Below, in pieces: positions 8,176 to 15,413 of a stretch of 64,000 nucleotides of DNA. Position numbers and translations under genes: made by a program. Under the pieces are notes generated by a model that was not told the DNA's origin, made no database searches, and saw only the letters and a program-made list of their open reading frames with translations. The stretch is from Bacillota bacterium (lineage in GTDB: Bacteria; Bacillota; Clostridia; Oscillospirales; Oscillospiraceae): positions 1-64,000 of the forward strand of contig JAETOJ010000007.1 in NCBI GenBank assembly GCA_021768085.1, read 5' to 3'. Positions within the stretch are counted from its first letter, which is position 1. Each line of letters begins with the position of its first letter.

Positions 8176-9054
8176 ATGAGATTGCTGATATATGGTGCTG
8201 GCGTAATTGGTTGCTTGTACGCAGCTTTGTTCAGTAAAGCGGGATATTGCACCACAATTTATGCACGGGGGAAAAGACTTGAACTACTTCAAAGAAGCGG
8301 TCTAACATATGTAATGAAAGGAAAAATACACAACGCCAATATCACAGTCATTGAAAAATTAGAGAATCACGATTATTATGACTTTATTTTTGTAACAGTA
8401 AAAGAGAATCAAGTACATACGGCGTTAAAAGAGTTATCCAACAATATCAGTCCAAATATAGTGACTATGGTAAATACTCTTGAGACATATAGCGGTTGGG
8501 AAGAACTATGCGGGAAAGGACGTATTATTCCTGCATTTCCTGGGGCGGGAGGCAGTTTTGAAAACGAGGTTCTTAAAGCCGCTCTTACACCTTGGATTAT
8601 CCAACCCACCACATTTGCTGAAATTGATGGAAGTAGATCGGAACGTCTAATATCGTTAGCGGGAATACTAAGAAAATCGGAAATTCCATACCAGATTGTA
8701 GATAATATGCAGCAATGGCAATTATGCCATCTTGCCATGGTTGTTCCAATTGCTGACGCATATTATAAAGCTAAAAATCCCGAAAAAGTTTGGGAAGAAT
8801 CTAAAATAATGGTTGAGACTTCAAAACAGATGAAAATTAACTTTGAAGCACTTTATAAGCGCGGAGTGAAACTTTCACCAAGAAAAATGAATATCTTCAG
8901 GCTCTTTCCCACCTGTGTCTTAACCATTGGGCTTACACTTGTTTTTAGAAGCAGCTTTGGAAATATGTTTATGTATCAACATTCAATGAACGCTCCTGAT
9001 GAAATGAGACAATTGCACAATCAGTTTTATCAATATATCAACAGCAATAATTAA
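8176..9054 (+). CDS. Ketopantoate-reductase-like protein with altered catalytic motif
   Basis: This 292-residue protein has the N-terminal NAD(P)-binding fold of the PanE/ApbA family: GAGVIGCLYAALFSKAGY at residues 6-23, then VTVKENQ where the family has V-x-x-K-x-x-Q. The C-terminal domain is helical. Functional ketopantoate reductases carry a Lys and an Asn in a K-L-x-x-N segment of this domain. Here the equivalent stretch reads QWQLCHLAMVV (about residues 178-188), so both appear replaced. It has its own promoter and is visibly AT-richer than the relaxase and recombinase. It is therefore cargo of the element, and its true reaction is uncertain. Confidence 0.7.
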   Translation: MRLLIYGAGVIGCLYAALFSKAGYCTTIYARGKRLELLQRSGLTYVMKGKIHNANITVIEKLENHDYYDFIFVTVKENQVHTALKELSNNISPNIVTMVNTLETYSGWEELCGKGRIIPAFPGAGGSFENEVLKAALTPWIIQPTTFAEIDGSRSERLISLAGILRKSEIPYQIVDNMQQWQLCHLAMVVPIADAYYKAKNPEKVWEESKIMVETSKQMKINFEALYKRGVKLSPRKMNIFRLFPTCVLTIGLTLVFRSSFGNMFMYQHSMNAPDEMRQLHNQFYQYINSNN

Positions 9055-9082
9055 AGTAACTTCCAGCTTATTTAAGAAGATA

Positions 9083-9160
9083 GCAAACCCGAGCAGGGCG
9101 GTCAAGGTTAAAGTGCATGGCGCTTTCAGCGCCAACCTTGACAGCCCCGCCCGGGTTCGC
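9083..9160. repeat. Long imperfect palindrome
   Basis: The 27-base arms 9083-9109 and 9134-9160 are complementary except for four positions, and the nested pair TGGCGC/GCGCCA sits in the loop. It lies directly after the AT-rich cargo gene and may mark the junction between cargo and element backbone, or act as a terminator. Confidence 0.6.
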
Positions 9161-9174
9161 TCTGTGGTCATTAA

Positions 9175-9205
9175 GGCGGGCAAGCATCAAGGGTGCTTGC
9201 CCGCC
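9175..9205 (+). terminator. Hairpin with 12-bp stem
   Basis: GGCGGGCAAGCA (9175-9186) and TGCTTGCCCGCC (9194-9205) pair perfectly and are followed by TCCTTTGATTTT. It is a probable rightward terminator for the ketopantoate-reductase-like gene. Confidence 0.6.
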
Positions 9206-9256
9206 TCCTTTGATTTTGGGTGCCAGGGGCGGTGCTCCTCCCGTCAGAAATCGGCG

Positions 9257-9502
9257 GAAACGTACCTCATTTCGATGTACGTTTCGACACGGGGGACGAG
9301 GGACGGGGGCTTGTATACCTGCCGCCGCTCCCCGAAAACGGACAGGCTTTTTCTTCGCTCCCGCTCACAAAAACCCCGCCCGTTTTCCTGCCGGTGCAAG
9401 CGGGGCCACCCCGCTTCCCCCGTCAGCCGCGCCAGCAGGTATAACACACTACACTTTGCTTCGCAAAGTCGTGTGCCAAAGGGGGGCCGCACCCCCCTTT
9501 GG
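9257..9502. other. Hairpin cluster, candidate origin of transfer
   Basis: Three perfect inverted repeats lie here without any gene: GAAACGTAC/GTACGTTTC (9257-9265, 9277-9285), ACTTTGC/GCAAAGT (9453-9459, 9463-9469) and CCAAAGGGGGG/CCCCCCTTTGG (9476-9486, 9492-9502). Closely spaced hairpins ending in a C-rich/TTTGG stem are typical of transfer origins of Gram-positive conjugative elements. The nick site cannot be named. Confidence 0.4.
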
Positions 9503-9593
9503 AAACCCCCGCTCCCAGCCTGCGGGCCGGGTTAAGGGCCTACCGCCCACATCAATCCATCAATCAATCTATCATATCATTCACTATATGGAT

Positions 9594-9621
9594 TGACAGA
9601 AGCGACAAAATGTGATACAAT
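9594..9621 (+). promoter_or_regulatory. Promoter of the repressor-recombinase unit
   Basis: TTGACA (9594-9599) and TACAAT (9616-9621) are spaced by 16 bp. A ribosome site AAGGAGG at 9630-9636 precedes the ATG at 9646. Confidence 0.8.
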
Positions 9622-9645
9622 AAGAGCATGAAGGAGGCGAAGCCA

Positions 9646-10002
9646 ATGAGCGAGATAGGCGCCAGACTGCGGACGCTCCGGGAGGGAATCGGTCTCTCCC
9701 AAGCCAAGTTCGGAAAGATTGCGGGGATTCCCCAGGCCACCATCAACCGATATGAAACGGGGTATTCCGCCGCCCCCATTAAGGTTCTGATTTGGTATGC
9801 GGATTACTTTGACGTGTCCATGGATTACATCTGCTGCCGCACCGAGAAACCCCAGGGCAGACTGTACGAGTTCAAGCCGAGAATCCTTGAGGAAGATAAG
9901 GACATGAAGCAATTCGTGGAGATGTGCTTTGACCCCAAATCTCCCATGAATGACCGACTGAAAAAGGCCATCATTGAAATGCTGGAGGGGGTGAAGGAAT
10001 GA
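9646..10002 (+). CDS. Cro/CI-family repressor of the element
   Basis: This is a 118-residue regulator from the ATG at 9646; an ATG at 9628 overlaps the ribosome site and is less likely. The XRE helix-turn-helix spans about residues 5-60: GARLRTLREGIGLSQAKFGK, then IAGIPQATINRYETG. The C-terminal part is a helical tail that includes a Cys pair (YICCRTE). Its stop overlaps the recombinase start (ATGA), so the two are translationally coupled. The role is probably to keep integration and excision functions quiet. The operator was not identified. Confidence 0.85.
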   Translation: MSEIGARLRTLREGIGLSQAKFGKIAGIPQATINRYETGYSAAPIKVLIWYADYFDVSMDYICCRTEKPQGRLYEFKPRILEEDKDMKQFVEMCFDPKSPMNDRLKKAIIEMLEGVKE

Positions 10003-11537
10003 AGGCCGTGATATACGCCCGCTATTCCAGCGACAACCAGCGGGAGGAAAGCATCGAGGGCCAAATCCGGGAGTGTACTGCCTTTGCCGAAAAGAACGGC
10101 GTCACCATCCTGCGGCACTACATCGACCGGGCCTTTTCCGCCAAGACAGACAACCGCCCGGAGTTTCAGAACATGGTGAAGGACAGCGGCAGACGGCTCT
10201 TTGACATGGTGATTGTCTGGAAGCTGGACAGGTTTGCTCGAAACCGCTACGACAGCGCCCGATACAAGGCCACGCTGAAAAAGAATGGGGTCAAGGTGGT
10301 GTCCGCCACCGAAGTCATTTCAGACGGGGCTGAGGGTATCATTTTGGAGGGCGTGTTGGAGGGGTATGCCGAATACTACTCCGCCGACCTGTCCGAGAAG
10401 GTGGTGCGGGGCATGACGGAGAACGCCCTCAAATCCAAGTATAACGGCGACACCCTGCCCATCGGCTACACCATCGACAGCCAGCAGTATTTCCAGCTTG
10501 ACCCGCTGACCGCTCCCTTTGTACTGGAAGCCTTCAAACGGTATGCCGAGGGCGCGACCATGAAGGAAATCCGGGACTATCTGAACCAGCAGGGCGTGAA
10601 GAACACACGGGGACAGTCCTTGACTTACAACAGCGTCCAACACCTTTTGAACAACCGCCGTTACATCGGGGAGTACACCTATCGGGACATCGTTGTGCCG
10701 GAGGGCATCCCCGCCATCGTCCCCCAAGACCTTTTTGACCGTGTGCAGGAACGGCTGGCAAAGAACAAAAAGGCCCCGGCCCGATATAAGGCCGAGGAAG
10801 ATTACTTACTGACCAGCAAGCTGTTTTGCGGGTACTGCGGGGCCTATCTCTGCGGCGAGAGCGGCACCAGCCACACGGGGAATACCCACCGCTATTACAA
10901 GTGCGTGTCCGTCAAGAAGAAGCGGCAGGAGTGCCACAAGAAGTCTGTCCGCAAGGAGTGGATAGAGGATTTAGTGGTGAACGCAACCATGAAAATGGTG
11001 ATGGACGATAAGGCGATAGAGGCCATCGTGTCCATGCCGATGGAATTGCAGGACAGGGAAAATGTGAACCTGCCACTGTATGAACAGCAGTTGCGGGAAG
11101 CGGATATTGCCATTCAAAACCTGTTGAACGCTATCCAGCAGGGTATTCTTACCAAGTCCACAAAGGGACGGCTGGAAGAACTGGAAGCCACAAAAGAGGA
11201 ACTGGAAACCCGTATTGCCTGTGAGAAGCTGGCGAAGCCCAAAATCAGCGCCGAGTTTATGACCTTCTGGCTCCACCGCTTCCGCAAGCTGGACGTGCGG
11301 CAGAAGTCCCACAGGAAGATGCTGATTGACACTTTTATCAACGCCATTTTTGTCTATGACGATAAAATGGTGATTACCTTCAACCACAAGGAAGGGATAG
11401 ACACAATTACATTTGATGACCTCAAAGCCTCCCCTGCGGCGGAAAAGACTGGTTCGGATTTGGATTGCTTAACTGCACCATGTAGGGATGATGATTTTGA
11501 TACAAAGGTATCAAGATTATCGTCCCTGCTTTTTTGA
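9999..11537 (+). CDS. Large serine recombinase (integrase)
   Basis: This 512-residue recombinase integrates and excises the element through a serine-linked intermediate. The N-terminal catalytic domain shows YARYSSDNQ (nucleophile Ser about 10), SIEGQ, and KLDRFARN with the catalytic Arg near residue 77. The recombinase domain starts near residue 150 (LPIGYTID). A zinc ribbon is visible as CGYCGAY...YKCVSVKKKRQECHKKSV (about 275-315), followed by a coiled coil (about 345-410). The size and order fit TndX/TnpX-type transposon resolvases. It is the last gene of the element, so the right attachment site should lie just downstream, but without the left end the core cannot be read. Confidence 0.92.
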   Translation: MKAVIYARYSSDNQREESIEGQIRECTAFAEKNGVTILRHYIDRAFSAKTDNRPEFQNMVKDSGRRLFDMVIVWKLDRFARNRYDSARYKATLKKNGVKVVSATEVISDGAEGIILEGVLEGYAEYYSADLSEKVVRGMTENALKSKYNGDTLPIGYTIDSQQYFQLDPLTAPFVLEAFKRYAEGATMKEIRDYLNQQGVKNTRGQSLTYNSVQHLLNNRRYIGEYTYRDIVVPEGIPAIVPQDLFDRVQERLAKNKKAPARYKAEEDYLLTSKLFCGYCGAYLCGESGTSHTGNTHRYYKCVSVKKKRQECHKKSVRKEWIEDLVVNATMKMVMDDKAIEAIVSMPMELQDRENVNLPLYEQQLREADIAIQNLLNAIQQGILTKSTKGRLEELEATKEELETRIACEKLAKPKISAEFMTFWLHRFRKLDVRQKSHRKMLIDTFINAIFVYDDKMVITFNHKEGIDTITFDDLKASPAAEKTGSDLDCLTAPCRDDDFDTKVSRLSSLLF

Positions 11538-11580
11538 AAACATCGAAAAGCACAAGTTTTATAACACTTTTACGAAAAAT

Positions 11581-11626
11581 GCCGCCGCTGGCTGGAGTAA
11601 TTTCAGCTCAGTGGTGGCGCTTTTTT
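11581..11626 (+). terminator. Terminator after the serine recombinase
   Basis: GCCGCCGCTG...CAGTGGTGGC forms a GU-rich stem (11581-11618) followed by GC and six T residues at 11621-11626. Confidence 0.7.
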
Positions 11627-11766
11627 GTGTTTTAGGACCTTTGAATGGCTCTAAAACCCGCTATTTGTTTGGGGGTAATCGTTATGTTGGTGGTTGATTC
11701 CAACAGGTTTGGAGAGGTTTCGTTAAAAGATCAGGTATTTCGTTATACTACGGATGTGCAAAGAAA

Positions 11767-11798
11767 CCCGTCGATTCTGAATAAGTAGAATCGGCGGG
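11767..11798. terminator. Bidirectional hairpin next to a repressor stub
   Basis: CCCGTCGATTCT (11767-11778) pairs with AGAATCGGCGGG (11787-11798). It is flanked by CTTATTTT on the plus side and TTTCTTT on the minus side. The stretch 11627-11799 has no gene besides. Confidence 0.55.
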
Positions 11799-11799
11799 C

Positions 11800-11871
11800 T
11801 TATTTTGCAAGCCGATAGTCTGTCCGCCCTCTTAGTTTCATCAAATCTATGATGCGCTTTTGTGCCTCCAT
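11800..11871 (-). pseudogene. 23-codon stub of an XRE repressor
   Basis: ATG at 11871 opens MEAQKRIIDLMKLRGRTDYR, then LAK and a TAA stop at 11802-11800. This matches the first 23 residues of small clostridial XRE repressors, in which LAK is followed by the recognition helix. The frame ends one base from the hairpin at 11767-11798, so the rest of the gene was lost and replaced by a terminator-like sequence. A short leader peptide is the alternative. Confidence 0.4.
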
Positions 11872-12050
11872 CTCTTATCACCGCCTTTTCTGTATCTATT
11901 CTAAGCTCGTGTGCGGTAATACAATAGTCAAGATTGGTAGATGTTGCATGGCCGCAGACGGACATATAATTGTTTACCATACGCCCCCAATATGGCATAC
12001 AAACTATGTTGTGAAAGGAGGCTTGCTCTTGCCTGAATGTAAGACGCTTT

Positions 12051-12281
12051 TTGAACGGTTGGTCTCAAGGCCAAAATATATCGTTTGAAGAAATGTGCTC
12101 CATTATTACGGCCCGCATTGAAACTGAAAGAAATGATCCTGAGCCTGTGCGGCGGTCGCAATGGGAAACGATACCCCACACCGGGAATGCGCCCTCACCA
12201 GAAGAATGCCTGCGATATGTGGTGGAGAAATTAGAGGATGAGGGGCTGTCTGACCTGCTGCGCTGGTATCCGAACCTTTGA
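12051..12281 (+). CDS. Small acidic protein of unknown function, possibly 5'-truncated
   Basis: The frame from the TTG at 12051 gives 76 residues (MNGWSQGQNISFEEMCSIIT... ending LLRWYPNL). The composition is protein-like: an acidic helix-rich C-terminus and no low-complexity sequence. There is no good ribosome site before the TTG, and the frame stays open upstream to 12015 after a GGAGG at 12016-12020. The gene may have lost its proper start or use a frameshifted one. No family is recognised. About 220 bp of non-coding sequence holding the next promoter follow. Confidence 0.35.
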   Translation: MNGWSQGQNISFEEMCSIITARIETERNDPEPVRRSQWETIPHTGNAPSPEECLRYVVEKLEDEGLSDLLRWYPNL

Positions 12282-12405
12282 GAGTGTAGTTTCTGTCATA
12301 GAATGCACAGAGGGCTTTGGAACGATATTCAACTTGACTGTGGGTGTAATGTACGGCAATATATTCATAGTCAAGGGCTAAGCAGGGGGAGCAACATCAA
12401 GTTGC

Positions 12406-12434
12406 TTGTGCGTCTCTTTGCGAAAACCTATAAT
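12406..12434 (+). promoter_or_regulatory. Promoter of the XRE/zinc-ribbon gene
   Basis: TTGTGC (12406-12411) and TATAAT (12429-12434) are spaced by 17 bp. GGAGG at 12441 precedes the ATG at 12455. Confidence 0.65.
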
Positions 12435-12454
12435 GGATATGGAGGTTTATATCA

Positions 12455-12958
12455 ATGGAAACGAGAAACACAATTTTAGAGTTGCGAAAACATCTGAATT
12501 TATCTCAAAATGAATTTGCTGAGAAGCTATCGGTCACAAGGCAGGCTGTTTCCCGTTGGGAAAACGGAGATACTGTACCAAATGTTGATACATTGAAGCT
12601 CATTGCTGAAACTTTTGATGTGTCTGTGGACTTTCTTCTGGGTCGTGCCATTGGGCAATGCCAGAGCTGCGGGATGCTCTTAGTAAAGAGCAGCGACAAA
12701 GGGACAGCGGGTGATGGGCGTAAATCAGAGGAATACTGTGCCTTTTGCTACCAGCACGGACAATTTACGCAAGATTTTTCAATTGAGGAACTGATTGAAC
12801 ATAATTTGCAGGACTTAGATAGTTGGAATCAAGAAAATGATTTGCATTTGACAGAACAAGAGGCGAGAGCCGAACTGCAAAAATTCTTGCCAACGTTAAA
12901 GCGTTGGCGGGCAAAGGACGGCGAAGAAGAAAAGCAACCCGATATCTCACCGAGATAA
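12455..12958 (+). CDS. XRE-family regulator with zinc-ribbon domain
   Basis: This is a 167-residue protein. Residues 6-62 are a Cro/CI helix-turn-helix (LNLSQNEFAEKLSVTRQAVS followed by RWENGDTVPN). Residues about 69-105 carry two CxxC pairs, CQSCGM and CAFCYQHG, separated by 29 residues, forming the zinc-ribbon found C-terminal to XRE domains in many Firmicutes. An acidic helical tail follows. It has its own promoter and ends 29 bp before a VOC-fold gene on the same strand, so it may regulate that gene. The ligand or signal is not evident. Confidence 0.85.
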   Translation: METRNTILELRKHLNLSQNEFAEKLSVTRQAVSRWENGDTVPNVDTLKLIAETFDVSVDFLLGRAIGQCQSCGMLLVKSSDKGTAGDGRKSEEYCAFCYQHGQFTQDFSIEELIEHNLQDLDSWNQENDLHLTEQEARAELQKFLPTLKRWRAKDGEEEKQPDISPR

Positions 12959-12987
12959 GGGCATAAAGTTTCCAGGGAGCTGATATT

Positions 12988-13452
12988 ATGAAATTCACTT
13001 GTATGGTTATTTCTGTGGCTGACATAAATGGCGCAAGACAATTCTATGAAGAGCTATTTGGATTAAAAGTGTTTCAGGATTACGGCAGAAACATCGCCTT
13101 TACCTGCGGCCTGGCATTGCAGCAGGATTTTGACTGGCTTGTGAATCTGCCGGAAGAAAGGGTATTAAAGAAATCCAATAATGCGGAAATTGTCTTTGAG
13201 GAGCAGGACTTTGATGATTTTCTGGATAAGTTGAGTACCTACCCCGACATTGAGCGTTTGGGTGAGGTCGTTGAGCATAGCTGGGGCCAGCGGGTGATTC
13301 GTTTTTATGATTTGGACGGCCACATCATTGAGGTCGGTGAGGATATGAAAACGGTGATAAAGCGTTTTCTTACTTCCGGCATGACCATAGATGAAGTCTC
13401 TGTGAAAATGGACGCTTCCGTGGAGGATTTGACAAAACTTCTGGATATCTAA
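12988..13452 (+). CDS. VOC-fold (glyoxalase/bleomycin-resistance-like) protein
   Basis: This is a 154-residue protein with the vicinal-oxygen-chelate pattern: VISVADINGARQFYEELFGL at the start, HSWGQRVIRFYDLDGHIIEV with the metal-type Glu near residue 115, and a helical extension of 35 residues at the end. Members are glyoxalases, dioxygenases or drug-binding proteins; the substrate cannot be inferred. GGGAG precedes the ATG. It is co-directional with the XRE/zinc-ribbon gene. Confidence 0.85.
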   Translation: MKFTCMVISVADINGARQFYEELFGLKVFQDYGRNIAFTCGLALQQDFDWLVNLPEERVLKKSNNAEIVFEEQDFDDFLDKLSTYPDIERLGEVVEHSWGQRVIRFYDLDGHIIEVGEDMKTVIKRFLTSGMTIDEVSVKMDASVEDLTKLLDI

Positions 13453-13499
13453 ATACATGGTGGACAACAAACAAATCGCATATTTGAGGAGGGTAAAGA

Positions 13500-13874
13500 A
13501 TGAAACGAGAATTAGGGATCGCAAGGTGTGGACTTGCTTGTTGCTTGTGTTCTGAAAATGAAACATGTAATGGCTGCTATTCGGATAACTGTCCTGACTA
13601 TGCCCAATGTGAAAACAGAAAATGTTCCATTGCAAAGGGGCTTCCAGGCTGTTATGCCTGTGAAATGGATTGTAAAAGAGGATTACTGAACAAAATCAAA
13701 CCATATGGATTTACATTGTTTATAAAAAGGTATGGGGTAGAGAGTCTCCTTAACTGCCTTGAGGAAAATGAAAAGAGAGGAATTCTATATCATCATAAGG
13801 GAATTGTTGGCGATTATGATGATTTTGATGATGTGGAAGATCTGATAGAATTCATTAAGACGGGGAAACGCTGA
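13500..13874 (+). CDS. DUF3795 cysteine-rich protein (first of three)
   Basis: This is 124 residues starting after GAGGAGG. The N-terminal half has twelve cysteines in paired spacing: CGLACCLC, CNGC, CPDYAQC, CSIAKGLPGCYACEMDC. This is the DUF3795 pattern, presumed to bind zinc or an iron-sulfur centre. The C-terminal half is charged and ends in an Asp-rich stretch. The function of the family is unknown. Two more members follow immediately. Confidence 0.8.
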   Translation: MKRELGIARCGLACCLCSENETCNGCYSDNCPDYAQCENRKCSIAKGLPGCYACEMDCKRGLLNKIKPYGFTLFIKRYGVESLLNCLEENEKRGILYHHKGIVGDYDDFDDVEDLIEFIKTGKR

Positions 13875-13894
13875 TTGGAAATTTAAGGGGATAC

Positions 13895-14295
13895 ATGACC
13901 ACGAGAAATTTGATTGCGTATTGCGGGCTGAATTGTGAAAAATGAACGTATACCTTGCAACAATCAATGATGCTCAAGCGTTGTGTGAAAAAACTGCGAA
14001 GCTTATGGGCCGAGTTAAATGATGCCCCATTCTGCCTGAACACATCAACTGTCAAGGGTGTCGAGTGGATGGGATTAAATTTGCACACTGCGATAGTCTG
14101 TGCAGTATTCGCCAATGTGCATTGAAAAAGGGTATGGCAACTCGTAGCGACTGCCCAGACCTGGAAAAATGTCAAAAAGTCTTTGCTGAATGGATCGATA
14201 ATGGCCATACTGATGACGATAAAAACACCATCATCCCGCGTGTGGAATTAACGGATGGCCCATTGCTTTCACATGGGACAAGGTATGAGTTTTAG
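13895..14295 (+). pseudogene. DUF3795 gene broken by frameshifts
   Basis: The start MTTRNLIAYCGLNCEK is a perfect DUF3795 opening, but TGA follows at once. Shifting frame recovers YLATINDAQALCEKTAKL, and another change is needed near 14010-14030 before LPEHINCQGCRVDGIKFAH, CSIRQCALKKGM and CPDLEKC continue to about 14200. At least two small indels separate the parts, so the gene is inactive unless the sequence is wrong. It sits 20 bp after an intact paralogue and 56 bp before another. Confidence 0.75.
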
Positions 14296-14351
14296 TCGTT
14301 CATATTCTGTGGGTTAAGTATTATCATTATTTTTGCATTTTAGGAGATGCC

Positions 14352-14900
14352 ATGAAAGGATTTAACCGGTCAAACCAATTATTTTCTCTCTGCGGTTTGA
14401 ACTGTGGACTTTGTCCCATGTTCTTAAATAAAAACTGTCCTGGCTGCGGCGGTGGTGAGGGAAATCAATCTTGCAAAATCGCAAGGTGCAGCCTGGAGCA
14501 TAATGGGGTTGAATACTGTTTTCAATGCAGTGAGTACCCTTGTGAGAAATACGAGCATATTGATGATTTCGATTTATTTATTACAAGCCGTAGCAGAAAA
14601 GCGGATTTAGAAAAAGCGCGTTGCTTTGGAATCGAAGCCTATAGCGTGGAACAGATGGAAAAGGCAAAAATCTTGGACCTTCTTCTGTCCAACTATAATG
14701 ATGGCCGTAAAAAGACGCTCTTTTGTGTAGCGGTCAACCTTTTAAATCTGCAAGATCTACAAACGGTACTTAGGGAAATTGAGCGTAAACCTGATGTGAA
14801 AACACTGACACTCAAAGAGAAAAGTGCATTTGTTGAAGGTCTTCTTCAAACTGCCGCATCAAAAAAGAACATCGCCCTGAAGCTCCGCAAGAAAAAATGA
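14352..14900 (+). CDS. DUF3795 cysteine-rich protein with C-terminal extension
   Basis: This is 182 residues starting after TAGGAGA. The N-terminal 65 residues hold the paired cysteines CGLNCGLCPM, CPGCGGG, CKIARC and CFQCSEYPC typical of DUF3795. The C-terminal 110 residues are Lys/Leu-rich and helical, ending KLRKKK, which could bind nucleic acid. The function is unknown. It is the third member of a tandem cluster, and the members differ enough to suggest old duplication or separate acquisition rather than recent copying. Confidence 0.8.
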   Translation: MKGFNRSNQLFSLCGLNCGLCPMFLNKNCPGCGGGEGNQSCKIARCSLEHNGVEYCFQCSEYPCEKYEHIDDFDLFITSRSRKADLEKARCFGIEAYSVEQMEKAKILDLLLSNYNDGRKKTLFCVAVNLLNLQDLQTVLREIERKPDVKTLTLKEKSAFVEGLLQTAASKKNIALKLRKKK

Positions 14901-15413
14901 AAATCAGAATGTGCTACACGAAATCATACGCTTGATAAGCGTTGGCTCATAATTGGCCCGCAAGGTTCCAGGACAGCATTGCCATCTACGATAAGATAAA
15001 ATCCCAATAAAACAAATTCATCATAGCACAGAGCAAGCCCACAATAGGTAGCTGGAAAGGCATTTCAGAATGTTCTTCACAGCCGGCTTGACTTGAATCT
15101 CCGCAAAAAAACGGTCATCCTCCATACTGTAGCAGCAAAGTGTGTAATTTGTGGTATGGACATCCACTACAACACCATCGGCCTTTGGACAGCACTGGTG
15201 CCAGAACGCTGGAACAGGAATATATGATTTGCTATCAGGCCATGCAGAAGCGCAAGAAAAGGACGGCATAGCCGTCCCAGTAGAGAGATTTCTTTATAAA
15301 TTGCCGAAGGGTGGCGCTTCTTGATGAAGTGCCACCCTTATGTGTGAATTTCTCTCTAACACTTTCGCTCATTCTGTGGTATTATCCTATCAGAAACCAG
15401 GGAGGGATGCAAG
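14901..15413. other. Intergenic stretch with gene debris and a terminator
   Basis: No gene is supported between the DUF3795 cluster and the MFS gene. A perfect 14-bp hairpin (15307-15320 with 15326-15339, AAGGGTGGC...GCCACCCTT) lies near the end. Open frames at 15021-15269 have no start signals or recognisable domain. Composition changes here from AT-rich to GC-rich, marking the accessory-backbone boundary. Confidence 0.5.

Noticed and set aside
11538-11760. Right attachment site of the serine-recombinase element
   Set aside because: It should lie here, but the left end is outside the window, so no core duplication can be read and no coordinates are claimed.
15021-15269. Minus-strand open frame of 82 codons before the MFS gene
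   Set aside because: There is no ribosome site and no recognisable domain; it is probably gene debris or chance, and is mentioned only under the intergenic entry.
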